NCBI GenBank assembly: GCA_963725255.1
Contig: CAVRXV010000008.1
Location: 1 to 64,000, forward strand
Direction of reading: 5' to 3'
DNA length: 64,000 nt
Source of the DNA: JAIEPX01 sp963725255
GTDB taxonomy: Bacteria; Pseudomonadota; Gammaproteobacteria; JAIEPX01
The notes under the pieces are model-generated. The model was not told where the DNA came from. It saw only the letters and a program-made list of their open reading frames with translations, and searched no databases. Below, piece by piece: positions 18,076-26,285 of this stretch (the stretch's first letter is position 1; each line of letters begins with the position of its first letter). A program made the position numbers and the translations under genes.

Positions 18076-19812
18076 ATGAAAATTAAGGTAAATGATTTCA
18101 TTGCAGCCTTTTTGAAAGCTCAAAATATTACTCATGTTTTCGAAATGGCAGGTGGAATGATTACCCATTTATTAGATGCGATTTATCATACGAATGCCAT
18201 TAACATTATAAGTGTTCATCACGAGCAAGCTGCCGCTTTTGCCGCTGATGGGTTTGCTCGATTGAGTGGAAAACCAGGAGTCGCATTGGCCACAAGTGGT
18301 CCTGGGGCCACAAATTTATTGACGGGAATCGGCAGTTGTTATTTTGATTCGGTACCCGCATTATTCATTACTGGACAAGTAAATCAGCATGAGCAAAAAG
18401 GGGATCGAAAAATACGGCAATTGGGTTTTCAAGAGACTGATATTATTAGTATGGCTAGGCCGATCACAAAAAAATGTTATGCGGTAACAACAGCAGCAGA
18501 GATAGAGTCTATTTTACTTGAAGCTTATCAATTAGCGATAGAAGGGCGTCAAGGCCCTGTTTTGATTGATATTCCGATGAACTTACAACGTGCAGAAATT
18601 GAAGTCAGCGCTGCGTCTTTATTACCTTTAAAAAGAAAATATATTCAAAAAACGATTTCAGATGAATTTCTCGGTGATTTAGAACAAGCCATTCAACATT
18701 CGCGACGGCCGATTATTCTAGCGGGCCGAGGAATTGTAGCTTCAAAATCTACTGATAAGCTTCTTCAATTTGCGGAATTAACGCATATTCCTGTTGTCAC
18801 CTCTTTACTGGGATTGGAAACTAGTCCTTATGATCATCCTTTACGTGTGGGATTTATTGGGAGCTATGGAAATCGTTGGGCTAATATAGCAATCGGAACT
18901 GCTGATTTGTTGATCGTCTTGGGTAGTCGATTAGACATTCGACAAACTGGGGCGGATGTCGAAGGATTTAAAATGAATAAAGTAATTTTTCATATTGATT
19001 GTGATGAAAATGAAGTGAATAACCGCGTGAGTGGTTGCGTTTGTATTACAGCGGATGTTGAAAATTTCTTAACGGTTTGTCTGGAAAAAATGAGCCCTAT
19101 GAAATTTTTTCAGAAAAAAGATTGGATAACTGAAATTGATCAACTCAAAAAAGAATGGCCTGATACTCATGAATTGAAAGAATTAGAGGGTATAAACCCC
19201 AATTTCTTTATTGCTCGATTATCTGAATGGAGCAAAGATGTCGAAGGATTTGTAGCTGATGTTGGAAATCATCAAATGTGGGCAGCCCAATCATTAAGAT
19301 TATTGCGAAATCAATTTTTTATGACTTCTGCAGGGATGGGAGCCATGGGGTACGCTTTGCCAGCCGCAATGGGTGCATGCTTTGCTGCGGGTAAAAAACC
19401 GGTGGTCATGATTGCAGGCGATGGTGGCTTTCAACTCAATATTCAAGAATTACAAACGGTAGTGCATCATCGATTGCCTCTGAAATTAATCATATTACAT
19501 AATAATTCTCTGGGGATGATCAGGCAATTTCAAGATTCGTATTTTGATAGTCGATATCAGTCTACAGCATGGGGATATAGTGCTCCGAATTTTGAAAAAA
19601 TTAGTGAAGCTTATGGAATCAGTAGTAAAACTATCAGTGAAACTAATCAGATTGATGAGGGGATGCAATTTTTATTCTCTAATGCCGAAAAACCTTTGTT
19701 ATTGCAAGTCATGATCCATTCTAAAGCAAATGCGTATCCAAAAATCGCTTTCGGAAAGCCGATCACTGAAATGGAACCCTTTTCTCAACCGATCGCGATG
19801 GAAGGCACATGA
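18076..19812 (+). CDS. Thiamine-diphosphate-dependent enzyme, YerE-like (acetolactate synthase family)
   Basis: 578 residues with the three domains of the acetolactate synthase family. The catalytic Glu is in SVHHEQAAAFAADGFARL, the central domain follows (LAGRGIVAS), and the C-terminal thiamine diphosphate motif runs from AGDGGFQLN to LHNNSLGM. It starts directly after the preceding stop, with no gap. A housekeeping acetolactate synthase would sit with ilvN and ilvC. Here it follows RfbF-RfbG-RfbH, as YerE does in the yersiniose cluster of Yersinia pseudotuberculosis O:VI, where YerE adds a two-carbon acetyl unit from pyruvate to C4 of CDP-3,6-dideoxy-4-keto-glucose. That is the likely role here, inferred from context. 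Confidence 0.8.
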   Translation: MKIKVNDFIAAFLKAQNITHVFEMAGGMITHLLDAIYHTNAINIISVHHEQAAAFAADGFARLSGKPGVALATSGPGATNLLTGIGSCYFDSVPALFITGQVNQHEQKGDRKIRQLGFQETDIISMARPITKKCYAVTTAAEIESILLEAYQLAIEGRQGPVLIDIPMNLQRAEIEVSAASLLPLKRKYIQKTISDEFLGDLEQAIQHSRRPIILAGRGIVASKSTDKLLQFAELTHIPVVTSLLGLETSPYDHPLRVGFIGSYGNRWANIAIGTADLLIVLGSRLDIRQTGADVEGFKMNKVIFHIDCDENEVNNRVSGCVCITADVENFLTVCLEKMSPMKFFQKKDWITEIDQLKKEWPDTHELKELEGINPNFFIARLSEWSKDVEGFVADVGNHQMWAAQSLRLLRNQFFMTSAGMGAMGYALPAAMGACFAAGKKPVVMIAGDGGFQLNIQELQTVVHHRLPLKLIILHNNSLGMIRQFQDSYFDSRYQSTAWGYSAPNFEKISEAYGISSKTISETNQIDEGMQFLFSNAEKPLLLQVMIHSKANAYPKIAFGKPITEMEPFSQPIAMEGT

Positions 19813-20720
19813 GAATTTTAATTTCAGGAAGCACAGGATTTATTGGTTCACATGTTACAAGACTATTGTCTAAGAATCACACGGTTGGAATTCTATTAAG
19901 AAATGTGTCGAATACGCATAGACTCAGTGATTGTCTGGATCGAGTTGTACAATTACCTGTACAATTTGAGGATCAAATTAATTTAGAATTAGTTCTGAGC
20001 AAATTTAAACCCGATATTGTTTTGCACTTGGGTTGGGATGGTGTTTCAAAATCGGCACGAAATTCGCATCATCAAATTCAGAATATTAACACTACACTCA
20101 ACTTCTTAGAGGCTGCGATTAAATCCGATGTAAAAGCTTTTGTTGGTTTAGGTAGCCAAGCAGAACTGAGTATCGCTAAACCCACTACACTTTATGGCGC
20201 TGCTAAGTTGGCGACTTATACGATGGCAGAGCGGCTTGCTGCTGATGCAGGTATTCGTTTTGTTTGGGCTAGAGTATTTTCGGTGTATGGTCCCTCTGAT
20301 CATCCTGATACACTGATTTCTTATGTTATTGATCAATTGCTTGCAGGTGAGCGTCCTATATTAAGTTCAGGCGAGCAACGATGGGATTATTTGTATGTTG
20401 AAGATGCAGCAGAGGCAATTAGTTTACTGGCAACATCGGATCAAGCAGAAGGTGTTTTTAATTTAGCTTCTGGAAATTCACACCCACTGCGTGAGAGTAT
20501 TGAATGTATTCGTGATATGATTGATCCTAAATTGCCATTAGGATTTGGTGAATTACCTGTTCTATCCAATCGAATTACACATCTTGAAGCTAATGTTGAT
20601 CGATTACGAGATGTTGTAGGCTGGGCTCCAGCAACTCAATTTATTGATGGAATTTCTGCGACACTTGATTGGCATCGCGCACAAAAAAGGAACTATTCTC
20701 ATGCCAAAGAAATTAATTAG
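19809..20720 (+). CDS. NAD(P)-dependent epimerase/reductase (extended SDR), YerF-like position
   Basis: 303 residues, starting at an ATG that overlaps the previous stop (ATGA). Rossmann motif GSTGFIGSH at the N-terminus, LHLGWDG in place of the usual LHLAA, and the active-site YGAAK (YxxxK). The C-terminal half has the substrate-binding features RVFSVYGP and YLYVEDAAEAI. In the yersiniose pathway YerF reduces the carbonyl introduced by YerE, and this gene holds the matching position. A 4-ketoreductase or an epimerase is the alternative. Confidence 0.8.
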   Translation: MRILISGSTGFIGSHVTRLLSKNHTVGILLRNVSNTHRLSDCLDRVVQLPVQFEDQINLELVLSKFKPDIVLHLGWDGVSKSARNSHHQIQNINTTLNFLEAAIKSDVKAFVGLGSQAELSIAKPTTLYGAAKLATYTMAERLAADAGIRFVWARVFSVYGPSDHPDTLISYVIDQLLAGERPILSSGEQRWDYLYVEDAAEAISLLATSDQAEGVFNLASGNSHPLRESIECIRDMIDPKLPLGFGELPVLSNRITHLEANVDRLRDVVGWAPATQFIDGISATLDWHRAQKRNYSHAKEIN

Positions 20721-21723
20721 TGTGATTACTCCTTGTTTTAACGAGGAATTAAATGTGCAGGATTGTATCGATGCCGTAAAAGCGTTGTTTAGTGAAAAAT
20801 TATCTAACTACGATTACGAGCATATTTTTTGTGATAACGCTTCGTCTGATTCAACGGTAGACATTTTAACTCAAAATGCAAAACAAGATTCAAGAATTAG
20901 AATCATCGTAAATTCTCGTAATTATGGCCCATTTCGTTCGCTTTTTAATGGTGTTTGTAAGGCCCGCGGTGATGCTGTGGTTGTGATGTTACCTGCAGAT
21001 CTTCAAGATCCACCCGAATTAATTCCCGAATTTGTGAAATTGTGGGAGCAAGGATATGAAGTGGTGTATGGTGTGCGAGCGAATCGCCAAGAATCTAAAA
21101 TTATGCATTTAATTAGAAAAATTTATTATCGAGTATTATCGCGGTGTGCAGATATTAATATTCCTCTCGATGCTGGGGAGTTCCAATTAATTGATAAAGT
21201 AGTTGTTGAGGCATTAAAACAGCATGAGGATTATTATCCGTACATTCGTGGGATGATTGCAAATTGTGGATTTCGATCAGTAGGTATTAATTATGTTTGG
21301 AAGATTCGTCGAAAAGGCTTTTCAAAAAATAGTTTTTATCATTTAATTGATCAAGGACTTAATGGATTAATTTCTTTTACAAATTTTCCTATGAGATTAT
21401 GTATGTTTAGTGGGCTCATCATTGCAATACTGAGTTTATTATTCGCAGCTTTTGCTCTGGTTTATAATCTAATTTATCATGGTACGGTGACAGTTCGAGG
21501 CATTCCAACGTTAATTGTTGCATTATTTTTCTTTGGAGGTGTGCAGCTATTATTTTTGGGTGTCATTGGGGAATATGTTGCAGCGATTCATTCTCAAGTC
21601 CGTAAGCGACCGTTAGTAGTGACTCGAAAGGAAGTGAATTTCTCTGAATCAAATGAGGATTTAAGCAATGGCCGTTCGGGCGGTGAAAGCTCGAGAGAGA
21701 GTGCTGCCATCGAGGTACTCTAG
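20701..21723 (+). CDS. Membrane-anchored family 2 glycosyltransferase (GtrB/ArnC/DPM1-like)
   Basis: 340 residues from the ATG at 20701, which overlaps the end of the SDR gene by 20 bp. The longer in-frame start at 20644 would duplicate the upstream gene's end and lacks the family N-terminus (KKLISVITPCFNEELNV). GT2 features: FCDNASSDST, the nucleotide/metal motif MLPADLQDPPELI, and two C-terminal membrane helices (FSGLIIAILSLLFAAFALVY, then VALFFFGGVQLLFLGVIGEY). Such enzymes load a sugar onto undecaprenyl phosphate, so it probably transfers the operon's sugar to lipid carrier. Its last ~20 codons overlap the convergent recR gene by 63 bp. Confidence 0.88.
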   Translation: MPKKLISVITPCFNEELNVQDCIDAVKALFSEKLSNYDYEHIFCDNASSDSTVDILTQNAKQDSRIRIIVNSRNYGPFRSLFNGVCKARGDAVVVMLPADLQDPPELIPEFVKLWEQGYEVVYGVRANRQESKIMHLIRKIYYRVLSRCADINIPLDAGEFQLIDKVVVEALKQHEDYYPYIRGMIANCGFRSVGINYVWKIRRKGFSKNSFYHLIDQGLNGLISFTNFPMRLCMFSGLIIAILSLLFAAFALVYNLIYHGTVTVRGIPTLIVALFFFGGVQLLFLGVIGEYVAAIHSQVRKRPLVVTRKEVNFSESNEDLSNGRSGGESSRESAAIEVL

Positions 21724-22257
21724 TTCGCCACCCATAGGAATGCCATGTGCTAATCGTGTGCAAGCAATGGACTTTTCGCGAATAAGATTCGCGAGATAAT
21801 GGGCTGTTGCTTCACCTTCAATGGTTGGGTTCGTCGCTAAAATAACTTCAGTAAATTGTGCATTATCGAGTCGCTCGATAAGTTGATTAATGCCAATTTG
21901 TTGAGGTCCTATTCCATCAATGGGTGAGAGTCTACCCATCAGCACAAAATAGTATCCACGAAAAGTTGCCGTTTGTTCGATGGCGATTACATCAGCGGGT
22001 GATTCAACGATACATAATTGGTGAGAGTGACGAGCAGGATTAGAGCACAATACGCAGAATTCTGTTTCGCAAAACGTTCTGCAAGCTTTGCAATTTCCCA
22101 CTTTTTCAATCGCCGATTGCAAAGAATTGGCCAGTGCTAATCCTTGAGGACGTTGGCGCTCCAAAATTTGAAACGCCATCCTTTGAGCTGTTTTTAAGCC
22201 GATTCCTGGTAAACATCGAAAGGCTTGTATTAATTCATTGATCAGCGGGCTGAACAT
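21661..22257 (-). CDS. recR: Recombination mediator RecR
   Basis: 198 residues, typical for RecR, which acts with RecF and RecO to load RecA on gapped DNA. Helix-hairpin-helix LPGIGLKTAQRMAF near the N-terminus, a zinc finger (CKACRTFCETEFCVLC), a Toprim domain (LCIVESPADVIAIEQT) and the terminal Walker-B-like region (GIPMGGELEYLDGSTL) are present. It is the last gene of the dnaX-ybaB-recR unit, 21 bp after ybaB. The 3' end overlaps the glycosyltransferase gene on the other strand. Confidence 0.97.
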   Translation of the reverse strand: MFSPLINELIQAFRCLPGIGLKTAQRMAFQILERQRPQGLALANSLQSAIEKVGNCKACRTFCETEFCVLCSNPARHSHQLCIVESPADVIAIEQTATFRGYYFVLMGRLSPIDGIGPQQIGINQLIERLDNAQFTEVILATNPTIEGEATAHYLANLIREKSIACTRLAHGIPMGGELEYLDGSTLSRAFTARTAIA

Positions 22258-22278
22258 GAAAAATAATCCTATTCGTTG

Positions 22279-22611
22279 TTATTTATCTTTATTTTCTGGC
22301 AAACCAAGCTCTTTAGAAAGACCCATCATCTTTTGTTGTGAGGATGATTCAACAAGTTTAGTTCCTGCATTAAATGCAGCGGCAATCAAATCACCCAATT
22401 TTGTTGGGCCTAAGTTGTAGGCTTCTTGAGTAATCATTACCCCGTCCACTTCGGGAACGTAGTGTCTTCCATTTTGAGAAATTCTGACCATGCCAGCACC
22501 CGATACGCCTTCATAATGAGCAGTTTCAAGTTCTTCCTGGACGCGTTTGAAACTGTCTTGCATTTTTTGGGCGACTTTGACCAAGTCACTCATATCACTA
22601 GGATTTACCAT
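22279..22611 (-). CDS. ybaB: Nucleoid-associated protein YbaB/EbfC
   Basis: 110 residues from the ATG at 22611 (MVNPSDMSDLVKVAQKMQD), preceded by GAGGTG at 7-nt spacing; a GTG three codons upstream is less likely. It is a small homodimeric DNA-binding protein with the typical KMQ.....QEEL coiled start, the conserved GxxGAGMVRISQNGRH-type beta core and the DLIAAAFNAGTK helix. It lies between dnaX and recR in the standard order. Confidence 0.93.
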   Translation of the reverse strand: MVNPSDMSDLVKVAQKMQDSFKRVQEELETAHYEGVSGAGMVRISQNGRHYVPEVDGVMITQEAYNLGPTKLGDLIAAAFNAGTKLVESSSQQKMMGLSKELGLPENKDK

Positions 22612-22737
22612 TTCTATCACCTCGTATTGCTAGTCTGAATATCGTTTAAACAAATTTCGCATCCTAACGATGCAAAACTCATTATGTCTCGTTGTAGGAG
22701 GTTTGGTCAAGAGAAGAGGAGATAGAGCATGGAGTCG

Positions 22738-24393
22738 CTAAGCAGGCTCAACAGAGTCCGGCAAAATTGTAGCTCCGAAGGTGCTTAAAATAGCCTGTAC
22801 GTTTTTGTCTTGATGAATAGCGGATTCTGCGTGTTGTTGTCGCGTTTCTTGAATTGCGGCTTGTTTTTTGGCTGGTGTAGGCTGATCGGAAGAACCAATT
22901 ATAATTTCAACTCGAAGTTTCTTGTTCAAGGCATGAGAGAGAGCTTCCTGAAAACGAGCGATTAATCTTTCATTGATCATGGGAGACTGTCCGGAGCTCA
23001 CTTGAAGTGTGACACTGTGATCAGCGATTGAGAGTAGTGTGCAGTGTTGTGCGACGGCAAGAGCCGCACCTGTTAGTTTTAAATGTGGCAGAATTGTTTC
23101 CCAGCTCTCGGTATTAATTGCTGAAATATTTGTGTGTGTGCTTTGTGGATGGTGAGCGTCCGATGTTGTTTGACGAGCAGTGTTTGTAGTTTCAATTTGT
23201 GATGAATTTTCTTGTTGTGTGCGCGCATTAACAGGGTTCATTTTTGATTGTTGTTTTTCAATTGGTGTGTTGTTGTCTTTTTTGAGGGTATTAATTGTGG
23301 GTGCAATTTTTTCGGGATAAAATGCTAACATTCGCAATAATGTCATTTCAAATCCACTGCGTGGTGTGGAGGCTAACGATAAATCTCGACGACCAAGAAT
23401 CGCAATTTGGTAATAAAGTTGCAGTTGTTCTGCAGAGAGTGTTTTAGCTAATTCACGAGGTATTTCGTTGTCTGCGAATAAGCTAGACGTCATATTAGGT
23501 AGTGCATGGAGTAATGCCATTTGATGTAAAAGTCCCAACAATTCTTCCATGACGTGAGAAAAATCAACGCCGTATTCAGATAGGGCTTGTGTTTGATCGT
23601 AAAGTGCTTGAGCATCGTTGTTGATGAGTGCTTCGATAATGCCGTATAAATGTGTGGGTGCGAGTGTTCCGAGCATTGCACGAACCGTGTCCAGACTCAC
23701 TCGATTATCACCATGTGCAATCGCTTGGTCGAGTAAACTCAACGCATCACGCATACTACCATCAGCTGCGCGGGCCAGTTGTTGTAATGCAGGTAACTCA
23801 AAAGGAATTTTTTCTTGTTCAAGGATGTAGTTCAATTGTGTTGCAATTTGTTCAATTGTGAGATTTTTTAAATGAAATTGTAGACAACGAGAAAGTACTG
23901 TCATCGGAATTTTTTGTGGATCTGTAGTTGCCAATAAAAATTTTACACGCGGTGGAGGTTCTTCTAATGTTTTTAATACTGCATTAAAACTGTGGCCAGA
24001 TAACATGTGAACTTCGTCGATAATATAAACTTTGAATCGACCTTTCGTAGGTGCGTATTGCACATTATCCAATAATTCTCGAGTATCTTCGACTTTAGTG
24101 CGTGATGCGGCATCTACTTCAATGAGATCGATGAACCGACCGGCGTTAATTTCTGTGCAAGCACTACATTTTTCACAGGGCTCATTTGTTAGGGCAGTTT
24201 CACAATTTAAACATTTCGCAATTATTCTTGCGACAGTGGTTTTGCCAACACCTCTTGTACCGGTGAATAAATAAGCATGATGGAGTCTATTTTGTTTGAG
24301 TGCATTGCTAAGTGCCTGCACTACATGCTGTTGTCCCACCATGTCAGCAAAGCTTTTTGGTCGCCATTTTCTTGCGAGTACTTGGTATTCCAA
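22738..24393 (-). CDS. dnaX: DNA polymerase III subunits gamma and tau
   Basis: 551 residues from a TTG start at 24393 (the family start YQVLARKWRPKSF follows directly), with GGAG 8 nt upstream. The same frame is open further upstream, but only through the 4.5S RNA gene. AAA+ clamp-loader ATPase: Walker A FTGTRGVGKTT, zinc-binding cysteines CLNCE..LTNEPCEKCSAC, Walker B YIIDEVHML, arginine finger region SRCLQFHL. The DNA pol III gamma/tau domains follow, then a Gln/Asn-rich linker and a short tau C-terminus. It forms the clamp loader and, as tau, links the polymerase cores. It heads the dnaX-ybaB-recR unit. Confidence 0.95.
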   Translation of the reverse strand: MEYQVLARKWRPKSFADMVGQQHVVQALSNALKQNRLHHAYLFTGTRGVGKTTVARIIAKCLNCETALTNEPCEKCSACTEINAGRFIDLIEVDAASRTKVEDTRELLDNVQYAPTKGRFKVYIIDEVHMLSGHSFNAVLKTLEEPPPRVKFLLATTDPQKIPMTVLSRCLQFHLKNLTIEQIATQLNYILEQEKIPFELPALQQLARAADGSMRDALSLLDQAIAHGDNRVSLDTVRAMLGTLAPTHLYGIIEALINNDAQALYDQTQALSEYGVDFSHVMEELLGLLHQMALLHALPNMTSSLFADNEIPRELAKTLSAEQLQLYYQIAILGRRDLSLASTPRSGFEMTLLRMLAFYPEKIAPTINTLKKDNNTPIEKQQSKMNPVNARTQQENSSQIETTNTARQTTSDAHHPQSTHTNISAINTESWETILPHLKLTGAALAVAQHCTLLSIADHSVTLQVSSGQSPMINERLIARFQEALSHALNKKLRVEIIIGSSDQPTPAKKQAAIQETRQQHAESAIHQDKNVQAILSTFGATILPDSVEPA

Positions 24394-24405
24394 GGAGGTT
24401 CTCCA

Positions 24406-24445
24406 GGGGTCAGATCCAAGTTTGTAGGGAGGGGTCTGACCCCTC
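24406..24445 (-). repeat. Palindrome of the GGGGTCA family between dnaX and ffs
   Basis: GGGGTCAGATCC at 24406-24417 is inverted as GGGTCTGACCCC ending at 24443. Inside it the minus strand reads GGAGGGGTC-A-GACCCCTCC, a perfect 9-bp hairpin. It follows the 3' end of the 4.5S RNA gene, so it may stop or process that transcript, and it precedes the ribosome binding site of dnaX. Confidence 0.6.
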
Positions 24446-24464
24446 CCCGTGAACCCTTCATTGG

Positions 24465-24576
24465 AGGCAACCTCACTAGCCACACCCCGGCGCCCAATGT
24501 GACTATTACCGTTGCTCCCTTCCGGGCCTGGCGGGTTTCACAGCTCATCGTCGCGAGGGGACCAGCAAGGTCACCA
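24465..24576 (-). ncRNA. ffs: Signal recognition particle 4.5S RNA
   Basis: The minus strand carries the diagnostic SRP apical domain (CCAGGCCCGGAAGGGAGCAA), with the GGAA tetraloop and the asymmetric loop that binds Ffh. The flanking arms pair along their length: GGTGACCTTGCTGG near the 5' end with CTAGTGAGGTTGCC at the 3' end. The length of about 110 nt matches the small bacterial SRP RNA. It lies immediately upstream of dnaX on the same strand, a common gammaproteobacterial arrangement. Exact ends are estimated from the pairing. Confidence 0.9.
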
Positions 24577-24725
24577 TTACACGGAAATATTTAGTGAGCT
24601 TACATTGCGAGGTCATTATGGTCAAGCTCAGCATCATCAGGCTAGGCTAGTATCGATTAATGATTTTTGTTAGTCTTGGAGTGAGTGAAAATAGCTGGAA
24701 TCAATTAAATCATGCAGGAGGCAAG

Positions 24726-26285
24726 ATGAAGTTATTTCGAACAAAAAGTGCAGCTTTACCACCTAGTGAAGTGCAAAAAACTTTGCCTGATTTGACTCGA
24801 GATTCAGGAGCAGAGTGTCAATTTTCTGATGAAATACTCAGAGCAACATCGGGTATTTTGGAATTGTTCCAATCGTTGTTGCAAATCACTGACAAGAGTG
24901 GACTCGCTGATTCGTCGAATGCAGTTAAAATGGATCTTAGTGATCTTCGTCAATCACTATTAAACACGCGACCTCAAAATAGTATTCTCGGGCAGTGGGA
25001 CTCTGTTTTTTCTGATTCATGGCAAAAAGTTCACTCAAGCTCAGCAAATTATGAGATGGAAGAATTGGATGAGGCTGGCAATGGAGTTTGTTATTCTTTT
25101 CATCCTGAAATAATTGCTTTTCAAAATGAGATGAAACAATCTCATTATCGACGACAATTTATCGATATGAATGCTTTTACTATCGTCGCCGTCAAAGAAT
25201 TTAAAACTGATCTTGATAATATAATCATGGATAACTTACATTTGGTTCTTTTTTTGCAGGATGTTATTGAAACCCTCGTAAAATGTATTTTGCCTACAGT
25301 TTTGGATTCTAAAGAATGTAAGAAAATTCAAGATGGTATATCAGCTTCTCTATGTGCTCTCGATAGTTGGTGGGGAAAATCGAGCATGCATATTCTAAAA
25401 GAGCAGTTATATGAACGTGAAATAATTCAAGACATAGAGTTCATTCGAGATGTCATCGCAAAAGGTATTTTAACAAAGTTGCCATCGAAACTAATGGTAC
25501 TGATTGAGCAATCACTTCGTAGATTAGCTCCCATTATGCAACTGCATCCTAGCAACACCAGTTTAGAGATTCACCGCATTAATCATAATACTTGTTGTCT
25601 GTATAGCACGCTTAAAACATTTGTGGATGAGCTGAATGCTTTGGTTAGTGGTTTGGATTGCAAAAAAGGGCCTGTTCCGAAAACTGGATTAAATTATTTA
25701 TGTGACATTATCATGGTACGTAATGCTGCTCTTGGTCAAAATAAAGTCAGGACACGTAATATTATTTCTCAAACGCGATCTCGCGCTAAATCGGCAGATC
25801 TTGGAAATGATATTGTTCAGATCCCTCTAGACAACTCAAGACAACGTAAGAGTGGCGCAAACCCTACATATCTTGCTCAGAGAAGATCGGATGAAGGTGT
25901 TGACTCACAATTAGGAATGAACACTCACCCGAAAATATTGCCGCGTACTCGATTAACTTCAAAATCTTCCTCAGGTACTCCAGAATCTAAATTAACACCA
26001 ACGCTTTCTAAGAGGAGAAGTAATTCTGCCAGCTTACAATCTCACTCTGAGAGAATACCTTCTGGAGCATTAAATAATTCAACAGAGCAATCATCGAGCG
26101 CTGCAAGTCAGGTTCCACGGAATCTAAAAAGCCCTCTACCAAGAGCCTCATTTAATCTTGATTTGAGAAGTTTAATGGAGGCTACAATCACGCAAGATAA
26201 GGCGCCAAGTAAGGGCGATAATGATCCAGGCTCTAAAGAGGCGAATCATGAAGTTAATGATGATAATAGTTGGGTTTCGCCATGA
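24726..26285 (+). CDS. Unknown protein A of a tandem paralogous pair
   Basis: 519 residues from the ATG at 24726, chosen because GGAGG lies 6 nt upstream. The N-terminal ~330 residues are helical and the C-terminal ~190 residues are Ser/Arg/Pro-rich and probably disordered (KSSSGTPESKLTPTLSKRR). It shares with the next gene a helical core in the same order: MDLSDLRQSLLNTRP, W..VFSD, FLQDVIE, SWWGKS, and LIEQSLRRLAPIMQLHPSNT. There is no signal peptide or membrane segment. No known family is recognised. Size, soluble helical core and disordered basic tail are effector-like, but that is inference. It overlaps the next gene by 4 bp. Confidence 0.75.
   Translation: MKLFRTKSAALPPSEVQKTLPDLTRDSGAECQFSDEILRATSGILELFQSLLQITDKSGLADSSNAVKMDLSDLRQSLLNTRPQNSILGQWDSVFSDSWQKVHSSSANYEMEELDEAGNGVCYSFHPEIIAFQNEMKQSHYRRQFIDMNAFTIVAVKEFKTDLDNIIMDNLHLVLFLQDVIETLVKCILPTVLDSKECKKIQDGISASLCALDSWWGKSSMHILKEQLYEREIIQDIEFIRDVIAKGILTKLPSKLMVLIEQSLRRLAPIMQLHPSNTSLEIHRINHNTCCLYSTLKTFVDELNALVSGLDCKKGPVPKTGLNYLCDIIMVRNAALGQNKVRTRNIISQTRSRAKSADLGNDIVQIPLDNSRQRKSGANPTYLAQRRSDEGVDSQLGMNTHPKILPRTRLTSKSSSGTPESKLTPTLSKRRSNSASLQSHSERIPSGALNNSTEQSSSAASQVPRNLKSPLPRASFNLDLRSLMEATITQDKAPSKGDNDPGSKEANHEVNDDNSWVSP

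Noticed and set aside
22738..24393. A6G run in dnaX (CTC AAA AAA GAC) as a programmed frameshift site for the gamma subunit.
   Set aside because: The run is not in the A_AAA_AAG phase needed for tandem slippage and is short for transcriptional slippage. The -1 frame does stop after about 14 codons, but this alone is weak.
24321..24594. Open frames on both strands through 24321-24594, including an N-terminal extension of dnaX.
   Set aside because: They lie over the 4.5S RNA gene and palindrome; dnaX has a good TTG start with a ribosome binding site at 24393.
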